DNA of 64,000 bases, from NCBI RefSeq assembly GCF_016654115.1, contig NZ_JAEQAZ010000002.1, positions 91,125 to 155,124 on the forward strand, in the 5' to 3' direction. Positions 1 through 7,952 of this stretch are shown here, piece by piece; positions within the stretch are counted from its first letter, which is position 1, and each line of letters begins with the position of its first letter. A model generated the notes under the pieces. That model worked only from the letters and a program-made list of their open reading frames with translations, was not told the origin of the DNA and made no database searches. Origin of the DNA: Streptomyces sp. MBT53 (lineage in GTDB: Bacteria > Actinomycetota > Actinomycetes > Streptomycetales > Streptomycetaceae). A program made the position numbers and the translations under genes.

Positions 1-654
1 CCGTCCGACCGGGATCCGCGCCTCCAACTGGGCCTTGGGGCCGTCCGGATCGTCGAGGAAGGGCGCGGTGGCGGAGGTGCGGGTCATGCCGGGGGCGATG
101 GTGTTGACGCGGATGCGGTGCGGGGCGCCGGCCGCGCACAGGTGCATGCTCATCGCCAACACCCCGCCTTTGGCGGCTCCGTGGGGCACCATCGGCATGA
201 ACGGCGCCCCGCGTACGGCGGCCACGGAGGCGACGTTGAGGACGGCCCCGCCACCACGGGCGATCAGGTGCGGCCAGGCGGCCTGGGTGCAGAAGTAGGG
301 GATGTCCAGTTCGTTCTTGATGGTGAAGTACCAGTCCTCGGCGGGCATGGTCTCGAACGGGCCGTTCCGCAGCGCGGAGGCGTTGTTGTAGAGGATGTCG
401 ATCCCGCCGAAGGCCGCTATCCCGGCCTCGATCCACTCGCGGGCGCCGTCCTGGGTGGACAGGTCCACGGGTGCCAGGGACCGCATGATTCCACCGGCCT
501 TTTCGACGAGTTCCACGGTCTCGGCCGCACTGTCCTCGTCGATGTCACAGCCGAAAACCTCGGCGCCCTCGGCCGCGAATATCTGCGCCGCGGCCCGCCC
601 TATTCCTGCCCCCGTTCCACTGATGAAAGCGATTTTCCCGGCCAGTCGACCCAT
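1..654 (-). CDS. SDR family NAD(P)-dependent oxidoreductase, 3' end beyond window
   Basis: Classical short-chain dehydrogenase/reductase fold, about 218 residues visible; the C-terminus lies outside the window. The N-terminal cofactor motif TGAGIG and the YNNAS motif are present, and VASVAA carries the usual catalytic Ser region. At the place of the catalytic Tyr in YxxxK the sequence reads PHGAAKGG, so residue 158 is His and Lys162 is retained. Family knowledge: the Tyr is the general acid/base, so the protein may be inactive or have an altered mechanism. The ATG at 654 gives the expected N-terminus MGRLAGKIA. Substrate unknown. It is divergent from the methyltransferase gene at 822. Confidence 0.85.
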   Translation of the reverse strand, partial: MGRLAGKIAFISGTGAGIGRAAAQIFAAEGAEVFGCDIDEDSAAETVELVEKAGGIMRSLAPVDLSTQDGAREWIEAGIAAFGGIDILYNNASALRNGPFETMPAEDWYFTIKNELDIPYFCTQAAWPHLIARGGGAVLNVASVAAVRGAPFMPMVPHGAAKGGVLAMSMHLCAAGAPHRIRVNTIAPGMTRTSATAPFLDDPDGPKAQLEARIPVGR

Positions 655-821
655 GATTGCCAAGTCCCTTGTCCCGTGCCGCCGTGGTGCGGTGGTGGCA
701 GCGTAGGTACGGCCATTGAGCAGAACAAGAAATGGGTCGACGAAGGGCCATCGGGGGTTCGTATGGCTGGTATGAGGCGGGAAGCCGGGAAGTGTGCACA
801 GCTTCACGGCAGGATGTCCCC

Positions 822-1649
822 ATGAGCACCGACGACCAGGCCCGCCTGATGCGCGCCAACCAGGCGAACTGGGACGCCCGCACCCCCGTCCACCTCGCCA
901 GCCGCTTCTACGGCCTCGACGGCGACCCGGACCCGGACCGCTGGTTCGCCGCCTTCGAGTGGGACGACCTCGGCGACCTGGCCGGCCGTGACGTGCTCCA
1001 CCTCCAATGCCACCTGGGCACGGAGACCCTCGCGTTCGCGCAGCGCGGTGCGCGCGCCACCGGCCTCGACTTCTCCGAGGCGTCGGTGAAGGCCGCGACG
1101 GACATCGCGGCGAAGGCGGGCCTCGACGTCGACTACGTGCGGGCGAATGTGTACGACGCCGTCGAGGCCCTGGGACAACGGCAGTTCGACGTCGTGTACA
1201 CCGGCAAGGGCGCCCTGTGCTATCTGCCCGACCTCCCGCGCTGGGCGGACGTGATCGCCCAACTGCTGCGCCCCGGCGGCCTGTTGTACATCGTCGAGTT
1301 CCACCCCCTGCTCAACTCCCTGGGCCCGAAGCCGCATCCGGGCGAGGGACCGGAACTCCTGCTGCGCCACGACTACCTGGGCGGCGGCGGTCCGGTGCAC
1401 CGGGACGCGACGTTCACGTACACCGACGGTCCGGCCGTGGCGGACGCGACCGACAGCTATGAGTGGATGCACGGAATAGACGAGGTCATCAACGCGTTGA
1501 CGACAGCGGGACTGAACATCCGAAGGCTCCGCGAGAGCGACGAACTCCCGTGGCCGCGCTGGCCGAGGATGGAGCGAACCCCGACCGGCTGGTGGCGACT
1601 GCCGGAGCCGCGGATCCCCCTCCTCTACGGCCTCCTCGCGAGCCGCTGA
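822..1649 (+). CDS. class I SAM-dependent methyltransferase
   Basis: A 275-residue Rossmann-type methyltransferase. Motif I is the variant form VLHLQCHLGTETL (about residues 58-70), followed by the acidic loop GLDFSE near 81-86 that would bind the SAM ribose; a PGGLLYIVEF strand follows further on. An in-frame start exists at 732, but the ATG at 822 gives the family-like N-terminus MSTDDQARLMRANQ, so I chose it. The substrate cannot be read from the sequence. The gene is monocistronic, followed by about 290 bp before the Rho-like gene. Confidence 0.85.
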   Translation: MSTDDQARLMRANQANWDARTPVHLASRFYGLDGDPDPDRWFAAFEWDDLGDLAGRDVLHLQCHLGTETLAFAQRGARATGLDFSEASVKAATDIAAKAGLDVDYVRANVYDAVEALGQRQFDVVYTGKGALCYLPDLPRWADVIAQLLRPGGLLYIVEFHPLLNSLGPKPHPGEGPELLLRHDYLGGGGPVHRDATFTYTDGPAVADATDSYEWMHGIDEVINALTTAGLNIRRLRESDELPWPRWPRMERTPTGWWRLPEPRIPLLYGLLASR

Positions 1650-1936
1650 GGCGCACCTCACATCCAGAACCGCACCGGGTGTGCTACGGTGCGGTCAGCA
1701 CTTGTGTACGCCCCGTTCCGGGCGCCGGTGCCAGCACCACTTCTTCTCCGCCGACCGGCCCGTCGATTCCCGACCGGCACACGGCTTCTTCACACCACTT
1801 CGTGACCGGCGTTTTTCCGCCGCACCCGAGGTGATGTTCCCGCCGCCCCGAGGCGCGCTCATGCGCCCTCCCTCTGCGGCTTCTCCCCCTTCCTTCCGCA
1901 TGACACATGCAACCGTCCTTGAAAGGACCACCCATC
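1650..1936 (+). promoter_or_regulatory. long C-rich 5' leader of the Rho-like gene
   Basis: No gene is seen in these 287 bases. A possible -10 element TACGGT lies at 1685-1690, with no clear -35. The following ~240 bases are unusually rich in C and T on the coding strand, then a ribosome binding site GAAAGGA (1921-1927) precedes the ATG at 1937. Rho binds C-rich unstructured RNA, and rho genes are often autoregulated, so an autoregulatory leader is plausible. This is inference; no terminator hairpin with a U tract is visible. Confidence 0.35.
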
Positions 1937-3076
1937 ATGACCACCACACTCGAACCCCCCGTACAGGAACAGCCCCGCACCCAGACCGCGACCGGTGTCC
2001 TTGACATCGACGGCAACGGGAAGGGGCACCTGAGGGCGCTGAACTGCCAGCCCTCGCCCACCGACCTCCAGGTCTCCCCCGCGCTGATCCGCCGTCACGG
2101 CCTGCGCAAGGGCGACCTCGTGGAAGGCGTCCGCGGCGGGCAGCGCGCCCTGACCGAGGTCGCGTTCGTCAACGGCGGTACGCCCGACGAACTGCGCGGC
2201 CGACGCCACTTCCACGACCTCACCCCGCTGCACCCGCGCGAGCGGCTGCACCTCGAACACCCGGCGGCCGGCCTCACCGGACGCGTCGCCGACCTCATCG
2301 CCCCCGTCGGCAAGGGCCAGCGCGGACTCATCGTGGCCCCGCCCAAGACCGGCAAGACCGTGCTGCTCCAGCAGATCGCGGCGGCCGTCGCCGGCAACCA
2401 CCCCGAGGCCCGCCTCATGGTCGTGCTGCTCGACGAACGGCCCGAGGAGGTCACCGACATGCGGCGCTCCGTGCGCGGCGAGGTGTACGCCTCCACCTTC
2501 GACAAGGCCCCCAAGCAGCACATCGCGCTGGCCGAGCTCGTGATCGAACGGGCCAAGCGGCTCGTCGAGGCCGGCGAGGACGTGGTGATCCTCCTCGACT
2601 CCCTGACCCGCCTCTGCCGGGCGCACAACAACGCGGCGGCCTCCGGCGGCCGTACCCTCAGCGGCGGTGTCGACGCGACCGCGCTGATCGGCCCGAAGAA
2701 GTTCTTCGGCGCCGCCCGTCTCGCCGAGGAGGGCGGCTCGCTCACCATTCTGGCGACGGCCCTGGTCGAGACCGGCTCCCGTGCCGACGACTTCTACTTC
2801 GAGGAGCTGAAGAGCACCGGCAACATGGAGCTCCGCCTCAGCCGCGAGCTGGCCTCCCGCCGGGTTTTCCCGGCCGTCGAGATCAACCCGTCCGGCACCC
2901 GCCGCGAGGAACTCCTGCTCACTCCGGCCGAGTTGACGGCGGTACGGGGCCTGCGCCGCGTCCTGCAGAACAGGGACGGCCAGGGCAGCACGGAAACCCT
3001 GCTGGAGCGCATGCGAGAGACCCCGGACAACGCGACGTTCCTGCGCCGCATCCAGCCGACGCTGCCGTCAAACTGA
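1937..3076 (+). CDS. short Rho-type transcription termination factor (paralogue)
   Basis: A 379-residue protein homologous to the hexameric RNA-dependent ATPase Rho. After ~20 variable residues come a reduced OB-fold primary RNA-binding segment (about 21-75), then the motor domain with Walker A APPKTGKT (124-131), DERPEEVTDM, Walker B VVILLDSLTR (206-215), the Q-loop GGVDATAL and EEGGSLTILATAL. All key ATPase motifs appear intact. Actinobacterial housekeeping Rho is normally much longer, with a large charged N-terminal insertion that is absent here, so this is probably a second Rho. The ATG at 1937 has a good upstream GAAAGGA. The long C-rich leader suggests autoregulation. Confidence 0.9.
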   Translation: MTTTLEPPVQEQPRTQTATGVLDIDGNGKGHLRALNCQPSPTDLQVSPALIRRHGLRKGDLVEGVRGGQRALTEVAFVNGGTPDELRGRRHFHDLTPLHPRERLHLEHPAAGLTGRVADLIAPVGKGQRGLIVAPPKTGKTVLLQQIAAAVAGNHPEARLMVVLLDERPEEVTDMRRSVRGEVYASTFDKAPKQHIALAELVIERAKRLVEAGEDVVILLDSLTRLCRAHNNAAASGGRTLSGGVDATALIGPKKFFGAARLAEEGGSLTILATALVETGSRADDFYFEELKSTGNMELRLSRELASRRVFPAVEINPSGTRREELLLTPAELTAVRGLRRVLQNRDGQGSTETLLERMRETPDNATFLRRIQPTLPSN

Positions 3077-3087
3077 CCCGAGCCGCC

Positions 3088-3168
3088 GCCCTTAGGGGCG
3101 CGGGGCTGTATCGATATGCGGCTCCGCCGCGTGGGCGCGACCAGCCCCGACCGGGCCCGCAGACAAAT
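3088..3168. repeat. dispersed Streptomyces GGGGCGCGGGG-type intergenic repeat, copy 1
   Basis: Begins TTAGGGGCGCGGGGCTGT and ends GACCAGCCCCGACCGGGCCC before GCAGAC. The copy at 9393-9460 shares the GGGGCGCGGGG, GCGCGACCAGCC and GCCCGCAG blocks in the same order. This copy carries an extra internal arm (TATCGATATGCGGCTCCGCCGCGTGG) containing the inverted repeat GCGGCTCCGCCGC. Repeats of this type are common between streptomycete genes. It sits directly downstream of the Rho-like gene. Confidence 0.7.
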
Positions 3169-3250
3169 CACTAGCGCATCCGGGTGCACACTCACCCCGC
3201 CCGGCCCCGCCATCGCCGTCTACGACGACTCCGTTCCTACGTTTGCCGGT

Positions 3251-4369
3251 ATGACAATCGGATTCTCACCCCGGATCGCCATGTCGGCCTGCGCCCTGTG
3301 CCTCACAGGCATCCTCGCGTTCACCCCCACCGCGGCGACAGCCAACACCGGGCCGGATCCCAGCACCCAGGTCCACCTCCACCCCGGCGCCCCCCAACTC
3401 CCGGACGTCTCCGCCCTGTCCTGGCTCGTCGCAGACGCCCGTACCGGCGAGGTACTGGCCGCCCACGACGCCCACCGCAGACTCCCACCCGCCAGCACTC
3501 TGAAGACCCTCTTCGCCCTGACCGTCCTCCCCAACCTGCCCGGAGGGCTCCGGCACCGCGTCAGCGAACAGGACCTGGCCGGCATCGGCGAGGGCAGCAG
3601 CCTGGTCGGGGTCGAGGCGGGCCACACCTACCGCGTCGCCGACCTGTGGCGCGGGGTCTTCCTCAACTCCGGGAACGACGCCGTGCACGTCCTGGCCGCC
3701 CTCAACGGCGGCTGGGACGTCACGGCCGCCCGGATGCAGGCCAAGGCGCGCTCTTTGGGCGCGCTCGACACGCATGTCATCTCGCCGGACGGCTACGACA
3801 CCGACGGCCAGGTGTCCTCCGCCTTCGACCTCGCGGTGTTCGGCCGGGCCGGACTGCGCAACGCGGACTTCGCGCGGTACTGCTCCACCGCCGAGGCCGA
3901 GTTCCCGGGTGACGGATCGTCGTACGCGATCCAGAACACCAACCGGCTGCTGACCGGCAACGACGGCGTCGAGCCGTATCCGGGGCTCATCGGTGTCAAG
4001 AACGGCTACACCACCCACGCGGGCAACACGCTGGTCGCGGCGGCGCGTCGGGACGGGCGGTCGCTCGTCGTCACGGTGATGAACCCTCAGGCGGGCGGCG
4101 GCTTCACGGTGTACGAGGAGGCGCGCGAGCTGCTCGACTGGGGTTTCGCGGCGGCCGGGCGGGTCGATCCGGTGGGTTCGCTGGACGCGTTGCGGACGAG
4201 CCCGAGGCCGGGTCCCGCAGCCGTACCGGTGGCGGCGGTGACCGCGGCGGCGGACGACGACGGTCCGGGCTGGGCGGAGACGGCCGCGGTCGCCGGGGCC
4301 GCCGTGCTCGGCGCGGCAGCGGTCGTGCTGGCGTTGCGGTTCAAGAGCCGCCGGCTCCCAGGGGCCTGA
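3251..4369 (+). CDS. secreted D-alanyl-D-alanine carboxypeptidase family protein (S11)
   Basis: A 372-residue penicillin-binding-protein-like serine peptidase, predicted to act on peptidoglycan stem peptides outside the cell. The ATG at 3251 starts a signal peptide cleaved near ATA-NTG (about residue 31). Catalytic motifs are in order: S82-T-L-K85 (SxxK), S140-G-N142 (SxN) and K250-N-G252 in place of the usual KTG. A C-terminal hydrophobic helix (about 346-365) followed by KSRRLPGA should anchor it in the membrane. A longer frame opens at 3116 but would bury the signal peptide. Its 3' end is overlapped for 283 bases by the GT87 gene on the other strand. Confidence 0.88.
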   Translation: MTIGFSPRIAMSACALCLTGILAFTPTAATANTGPDPSTQVHLHPGAPQLPDVSALSWLVADARTGEVLAAHDAHRRLPPASTLKTLFALTVLPNLPGGLRHRVSEQDLAGIGEGSSLVGVEAGHTYRVADLWRGVFLNSGNDAVHVLAALNGGWDVTAARMQAKARSLGALDTHVISPDGYDTDGQVSSAFDLAVFGRAGLRNADFARYCSTAEAEFPGDGSSYAIQNTNRLLTGNDGVEPYPGLIGVKNGYTTHAGNTLVAAARRDGRSLVVTVMNPQAGGGFTVYEEARELLDWGFAAAGRVDPVGSLDALRTSPRPGPAAVPVAAVTAAADDDGPGWAETAAVAGAAVLGAAAVVLALRFKSRRLPGA

Positions 4370-5469
4370 CCGGTCGGCAGCCATAGCAGCAGGCCGAGCG
4401 TGACCCAGGTGTACGTGTTGCTGCCGAGAAAGCCGTCGATGCCCGAGGAGTCGTCGAACCACAGCCACACGACGCTGGTGCACATCACCGCGTACAGGGC
4501 GAACGCGGTCCGCCGGTGCCCCGCGCGGACCAGCACGGCGAACGAGGGCAGCAGCCACACGAGATGGTGCACCCAGGTGATCGGGCTGATCAGACACGCG
4601 GTCAGCCCGGTCAGCGCGAAGGCGGCCGTCCAGTCCCCCGCGACGACCGCACGGCGTACCCGCACCGCCCAGACGCACAGCACGAGCAGGACGGCCGTCG
4701 CCCACAGCGGGCGGCCGGTCTCGCCGAGGCGGGCCAGGACGCCTTGCAGGGACTGGTTGGAGACGTAGTCGAGGCGGCCCACGCGGGTGGTGTCCCACAT
4801 CGCCTGGGTCCAGTAGAACTTCGAGGCACTCGGGACCACCAGGGCCGCGAGCCCGGTCGCCGCGAGCGCCACGGCCGTCGCCACCGCGGCGGCCTTCCAG
4901 CGTCTGGCCACCAGCAGCAGGCCGATGAAGAGCGCCGGCGTGAGCTTGATGGCCGCCGCGAGGCCGATGCCGACGCCCGCCCAGCGGCCCCGGCCGGTGG
5001 AGAGCAGCCAGCCGTCGCCGAGGACGAGGGCCAGCAGCAGGAGGTTGACCTGCCCGAAGCTGAAGGTGTCGCGCAACGGCTCGAACAGCGCGAGTCCGCA
5101 GGCCACCAGCGCCCACCCGAACCAGCCGTAGCGCCGCCATCCGGGACCGGCCAGGATGCGCAGCACGACGGCGAGGGCCGCCAGGTTGAGGACCAGCGCG
5201 GCGGTGATCGCGCCGCCGAGTCCGAGGTAGCCCATCGGGGCCATGCTGACGGCGGCGAACGGCGGGTAGGTGAAGCCGTAGGTCGTGCCGGGCACGTGGT
5301 AGTCGTAGATCCGGCCGCCGTGGTGGAGCCAGGTGTGGACGGTGCCGTAGTAGACGCGCAGGTCGAACCAGTCGCGCAGCAGTGGGACCGTCGCGGTGAA
5401 CACGGTCACGGTGGTGGCGAGGGCCAGCACCAGGAGGATCCGGCCGCGGTCGGTGGCGGGTGTTCTCAT
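4087..5469 (-). CDS. GT87-family polyprenol-phosphate-dependent glycosyltransferase (DUF2029)
   Basis: A 460-residue polytopic membrane protein with about ten hydrophobic segments. The first extracytoplasmic loop begins DWFDLRVYYGTVHTWLHHGG, typical of GT-C enzymes of the GT87 family that use lipid-linked mannose. The start ATG at 5469 overlaps the stop of the upstream MptB gene (ATGA), implying translational coupling. The last ~95 residues are low-complexity Ala/Ser/Thr-rich sequence because the frame stays open to 4087, across the 3' end of the carboxypeptidase gene. Donor and acceptor are unknown; polyprenyl-phosphomannose is the family expectation. Confidence 0.85.
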   Translation of the reverse strand: MRTPATDRGRILLVLALATTVTVFTATVPLLRDWFDLRVYYGTVHTWLHHGGRIYDYHVPGTTYGFTYPPFAAVSMAPMGYLGLGGAITAALVLNLAALAVVLRILAGPGWRRYGWFGWALVACGLALFEPLRDTFSFGQVNLLLLALVLGDGWLLSTGRGRWAGVGIGLAAAIKLTPALFIGLLLVARRWKAAAVATAVALAATGLAALVVPSASKFYWTQAMWDTTRVGRLDYVSNQSLQGVLARLGETGRPLWATAVLLVLCVWAVRVRRAVVAGDWTAAFALTGLTACLISPITWVHHLVWLLPSFAVLVRAGHRRTAFALYAVMCTSVVWLWFDDSSGIDGFLGSNTYTWVTLGLLLWLPTGQAPGSRRLLNRNASTTAAAPSTAAPATAAVSAQPGPSSSAAAVTAATGTAAGPGLGLVRNASSEPTGSTRPAAAKPQSSSSRASSYTVKPPPA

Positions 5470-6860
5470 GCCGTACGTCCCAGGGCCGGGGCTTCCGCCG
5501 CCTGGCGGGCCTGCCACAGGACGACGATCGCGAGGACACCCCCGGAGACGGCCAGCACGAGTTGTCCGATGTCGGCGGGGCCGCCGCTCGGGAGAACCGC
5601 GAGGGCCAGGACGCCGGTCACGGCGGCCACCCGGTGCCGTACGGACGTGCTGGGCGCGGCGGCGGCGATGAGGAAGAGACCCCACAGGGCGTACCAGGGG
5701 CGGATCGCCGGGCCGAAGGCGGCCACCACCGCGAGGCTCAGGCCGAGCGCGTAGACCGGGCTGGGGCGCAGGCGGAACCATATGGCGAGGATGGCCGCGC
5801 CGGTGACCGCGAGTCCGAGCGCGTGCCAGGCCGGGATCGCGAAGGGGGCGAGACCGCTGCCGAGGTGTTCCAGGAGGGCGCCGGTGGCGCGGCCGAGGAG
5901 GCTGGTGAGGGCCCAGTTGTGGGCCGAGACGGGTGTGTCGAGGGCGCCTATCCAGCCGTAGCCCGTGCCCGCGACGGCCGTGGCGGCGACCGTGGTGACC
6001 GCGGACGCGACGACGGTCGTCGTGACGGCCTTGGCGGGGCTGCGGCCCGCGCGGATCTGGAGCAGTACGACCGCGGCGAGCCCGAGCGCGGCGGGTGCCT
6101 TGACGAGAGCGGCGAGCGTGACGAGTACGGCGCCCAGGATCGGCCACCGGCCGCGCGCCGCGACCAGGCCTGTGCCGAGCAGCCCGAGCATGATCGCGTC
6201 GTTGTGCGCGCCCGCGACCAGGTGCAGCAGCACCAGCGGGTTGAGGGCGCCCAGCCAGAGCGCGGCGGCCGGGTCCGCGCCGCACTGCCGGGCGAGCCGG
6301 GGCAGGGCGGCGGCCATGAGACCCACCCCGAGCAGGGCGACGAGCCGCATCCCGAAGAGTCCGGCGGGGAGTTGGCCCCGGGTCAGTCCGGACAGCCCCG
6401 AGGCCAGGGCGAGGAACACCGGGCCGTACGGTGCCCCGGTGTGCTGCCACAGGGGGGCGACCTCGTCGGCGAGGGGGCCGCCGAGCGCGGCGGGGCCGTG
6501 CGCGTAGACGTCCATGTGGGCGTCGACCATGGCGCCCTGCGCGAGATAGCTGTACACGTCCCGGCTGAACAGCGGCGGCGCGAGCAGCAGCGGGGCCGCC
6601 CACACGGCGAGGACCAGCAGCAGGGAGCGCGGGGTCGGCGGTTCGGCGCTGCGGATCAGCTTGCCCAGCAGCAGCCAGGCCGCTATCAGCAGGACGACAC
6701 CGAAGTAGACCCCGACCAGCCCCAGCGCGGCCTGTGCGGAGGCCGGGGAGAAGAGGTCGGCGGACGGAAGTGCTCCGGCCGTCTCGCCGCCCAGCGCGAG
6801 GACGGCGGTACCGGCCAGACCGAGTACCTGGCAGCGGCGGAGATCGACGGGAAAAGCCAT
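5466..6860 (-). CDS. mptB: MptB-like polyprenol-phosphomannose alpha-1,6-mannosyltransferase
   Basis: About 464 residues with 12 or more membrane spans. The SRDVYSYLAQGAMVDAHMDVYAHGP loop (around residue 100) resembles the MptB/GT-C signature in which acidic residues face the outside and coordinate the lipid-linked donor. In mycobacteria MptB extends the alpha-1,6-mannan core of lipomannan; in streptomycetes the product is less clear. The start could be the ATG at 6860 or the GTG at 6869; neither has a strong ribosome binding site. It is the first gene of a two-gene operon with GT87, joined by an ATGA overlap. Confidence 0.82.
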   Translation of the reverse strand: MAFPVDLRRCQVLGLAGTAVLALGGETAGALPSADLFSPASAQAALGLVGVYFGVVLLIAAWLLLGKLIRSAEPPTPRSLLLVLAVWAAPLLLAPPLFSRDVYSYLAQGAMVDAHMDVYAHGPAALGGPLADEVAPLWQHTGAPYGPVFLALASGLSGLTRGQLPAGLFGMRLVALLGVGLMAAALPRLARQCGADPAAALWLGALNPLVLLHLVAGAHNDAIMLGLLGTGLVAARGRWPILGAVLVTLAALVKAPAALGLAAVVLLQIRAGRSPAKAVTTTVVASAVTTVAATAVAGTGYGWIGALDTPVSAHNWALTSLLGRATGALLEHLGSGLAPFAIPAWHALGLAVTGAAILAIWFRLRPSPVYALGLSLAVVAAFGPAIRPWYALWGLFLIAAAAPSTSVRHRVAAVTGVLALAVLPSGGPADIGQLVLAVSGGVLAIVVLWQARQAAEAPALGRTA

Positions 6861-6984
6861 GGCCAACACTCGTTCAGCGTGTCAACGCCGGATGGCGGGA
6901 AAGCGACGCCCCGCTCACCGTGCGGCGGACTGCGCGTGACCTCCGTGTGATCGGGCCTGGACACCCGTCAGTTATCCCTGTCCG

Positions 6985-7917
6985 TCAGAACACCGACACC
7001 CCGGTGAGCGTCGTGAAGCGGTCCAGCGCGGCCACACCGGCCACCGAGTTCCCCCGCTCGTCGAGCCCCGGGCTCCACACGGCGAGGGTGCACCGGCCCG
7101 GCACGATGGCGATGATCCCGCCGCCCACTCCGCTCTTGCCGGGCAGGCCCACCCGGTAGGCGAACTCGCCCGCCGCGTCGTACGTCCCGCACGTCAGCAT
7201 CACCGCGTTGACCTGCTTGGCCTGGGTGAGGGTGAGCAGCCGGGTTCCGTCGGCGCGGCTGCCGTGCCGGGCCAGGAAACCGGCCGCGAGGGCGAGGTCG
7301 GCGCAGGACGCCATGATGGAGCACTGCCGGAAGTACTGGTCGAGGAGGACGGGCACCTCGTTGTCGATGTTCCCGTAGGACTTCATGAAGTGGGCGAGGG
7401 CCGCGTTGCGGTCGCCGTGGGCGGACTCGGAGGCGGCGACCTCCTTGTCGAAGTCGAGGCTCGCGTTGCCGCTCTCCGCGCGCAGGAAGGCCAGCAGTTC
7501 GCCCGCCGCGTCGCCGGTACGGGTCTGCAGCCGGTCGGTGACGACGAGCGCGCCCGCGTTGATGAACGGGTTGCGCGGGATGCCGCTCTCGTACTCCAGC
7601 TGGACAAGGGAGTTGAAGGGGTTGCCGGAGGGCTCGCGGCCCACGTGTTCCCAGAGTTCGTCGCCCTCGCGGGCCAGGTCGAGGGCGAGGGTGAAGACCT
7701 TGGTGATGGACTGCGTGGAGAACGGCTGCCGCCAGTCCCCCACGCCGTACACCGTGCCGTCCAGTTCCGCGACGGCCATGCCGAAGCTGCGCGGGTCGCA
7801 GGCGGCGAGCGCCGGGATGTAGTCGGCGGGCCGGCCGCGGCCGGGGGTCCGCTCGATCTCGCCGGCGATGCGCTCCAGGACCGGCTGGAAGGTCATCGAG
7901 GGGGACATGATCACCAT
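6985..7917 (-). CDS. glsA: glutaminase A
   Basis: A 310-residue member of the serine-dependent beta-lactamase-like glutaminase family (glutamine to glutamate plus ammonia). The nucleophile pair is in FSTQS70-ITK73, and conserved blocks NPFINAGA, GNIDNEVPVLLDQYF and KSGVGGGI follow. Length is normal for the family. GGAGG precedes the start cluster: the ATG at 7917 has a 4-base spacer, GTG 7914 has 7 and ATG 7908 has 13, so the exact start is uncertain within three codons. It lies 35 bp downstream of aspA and is likely the last gene of the amide operon. Confidence 0.92.
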   Translation of the reverse strand: MVIMSPSMTFQPVLERIAGEIERTPGRGRPADYIPALAACDPRSFGMAVAELDGTVYGVGDWRQPFSTQSITKVFTLALDLAREGDELWEHVGREPSGNPFNSLVQLEYESGIPRNPFINAGALVVTDRLQTRTGDAAGELLAFLRAESGNASLDFDKEVAASESAHGDRNAALAHFMKSYGNIDNEVPVLLDQYFRQCSIMASCADLALAAGFLARHGSRADGTRLLTLTQAKQVNAVMLTCGTYDAAGEFAYRVGLPGKSGVGGGIIAIVPGRCTLAVWSPGLDERGNSVAGVAALDRFTTLTGVSVF

Positions 7918-7952
7918 TGTGCCTCCGGGCCGGTCCTGGTGCGCGTCCGCGG

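Noticed and set aside
3266..5539. Long minus-strand open frame of 757 codons
   Set aside because: It is a shadow frame across the carboxypeptidase and GT87 genes, Arg/Pro-rich and unlike any family. High GC leaves many such frames open.
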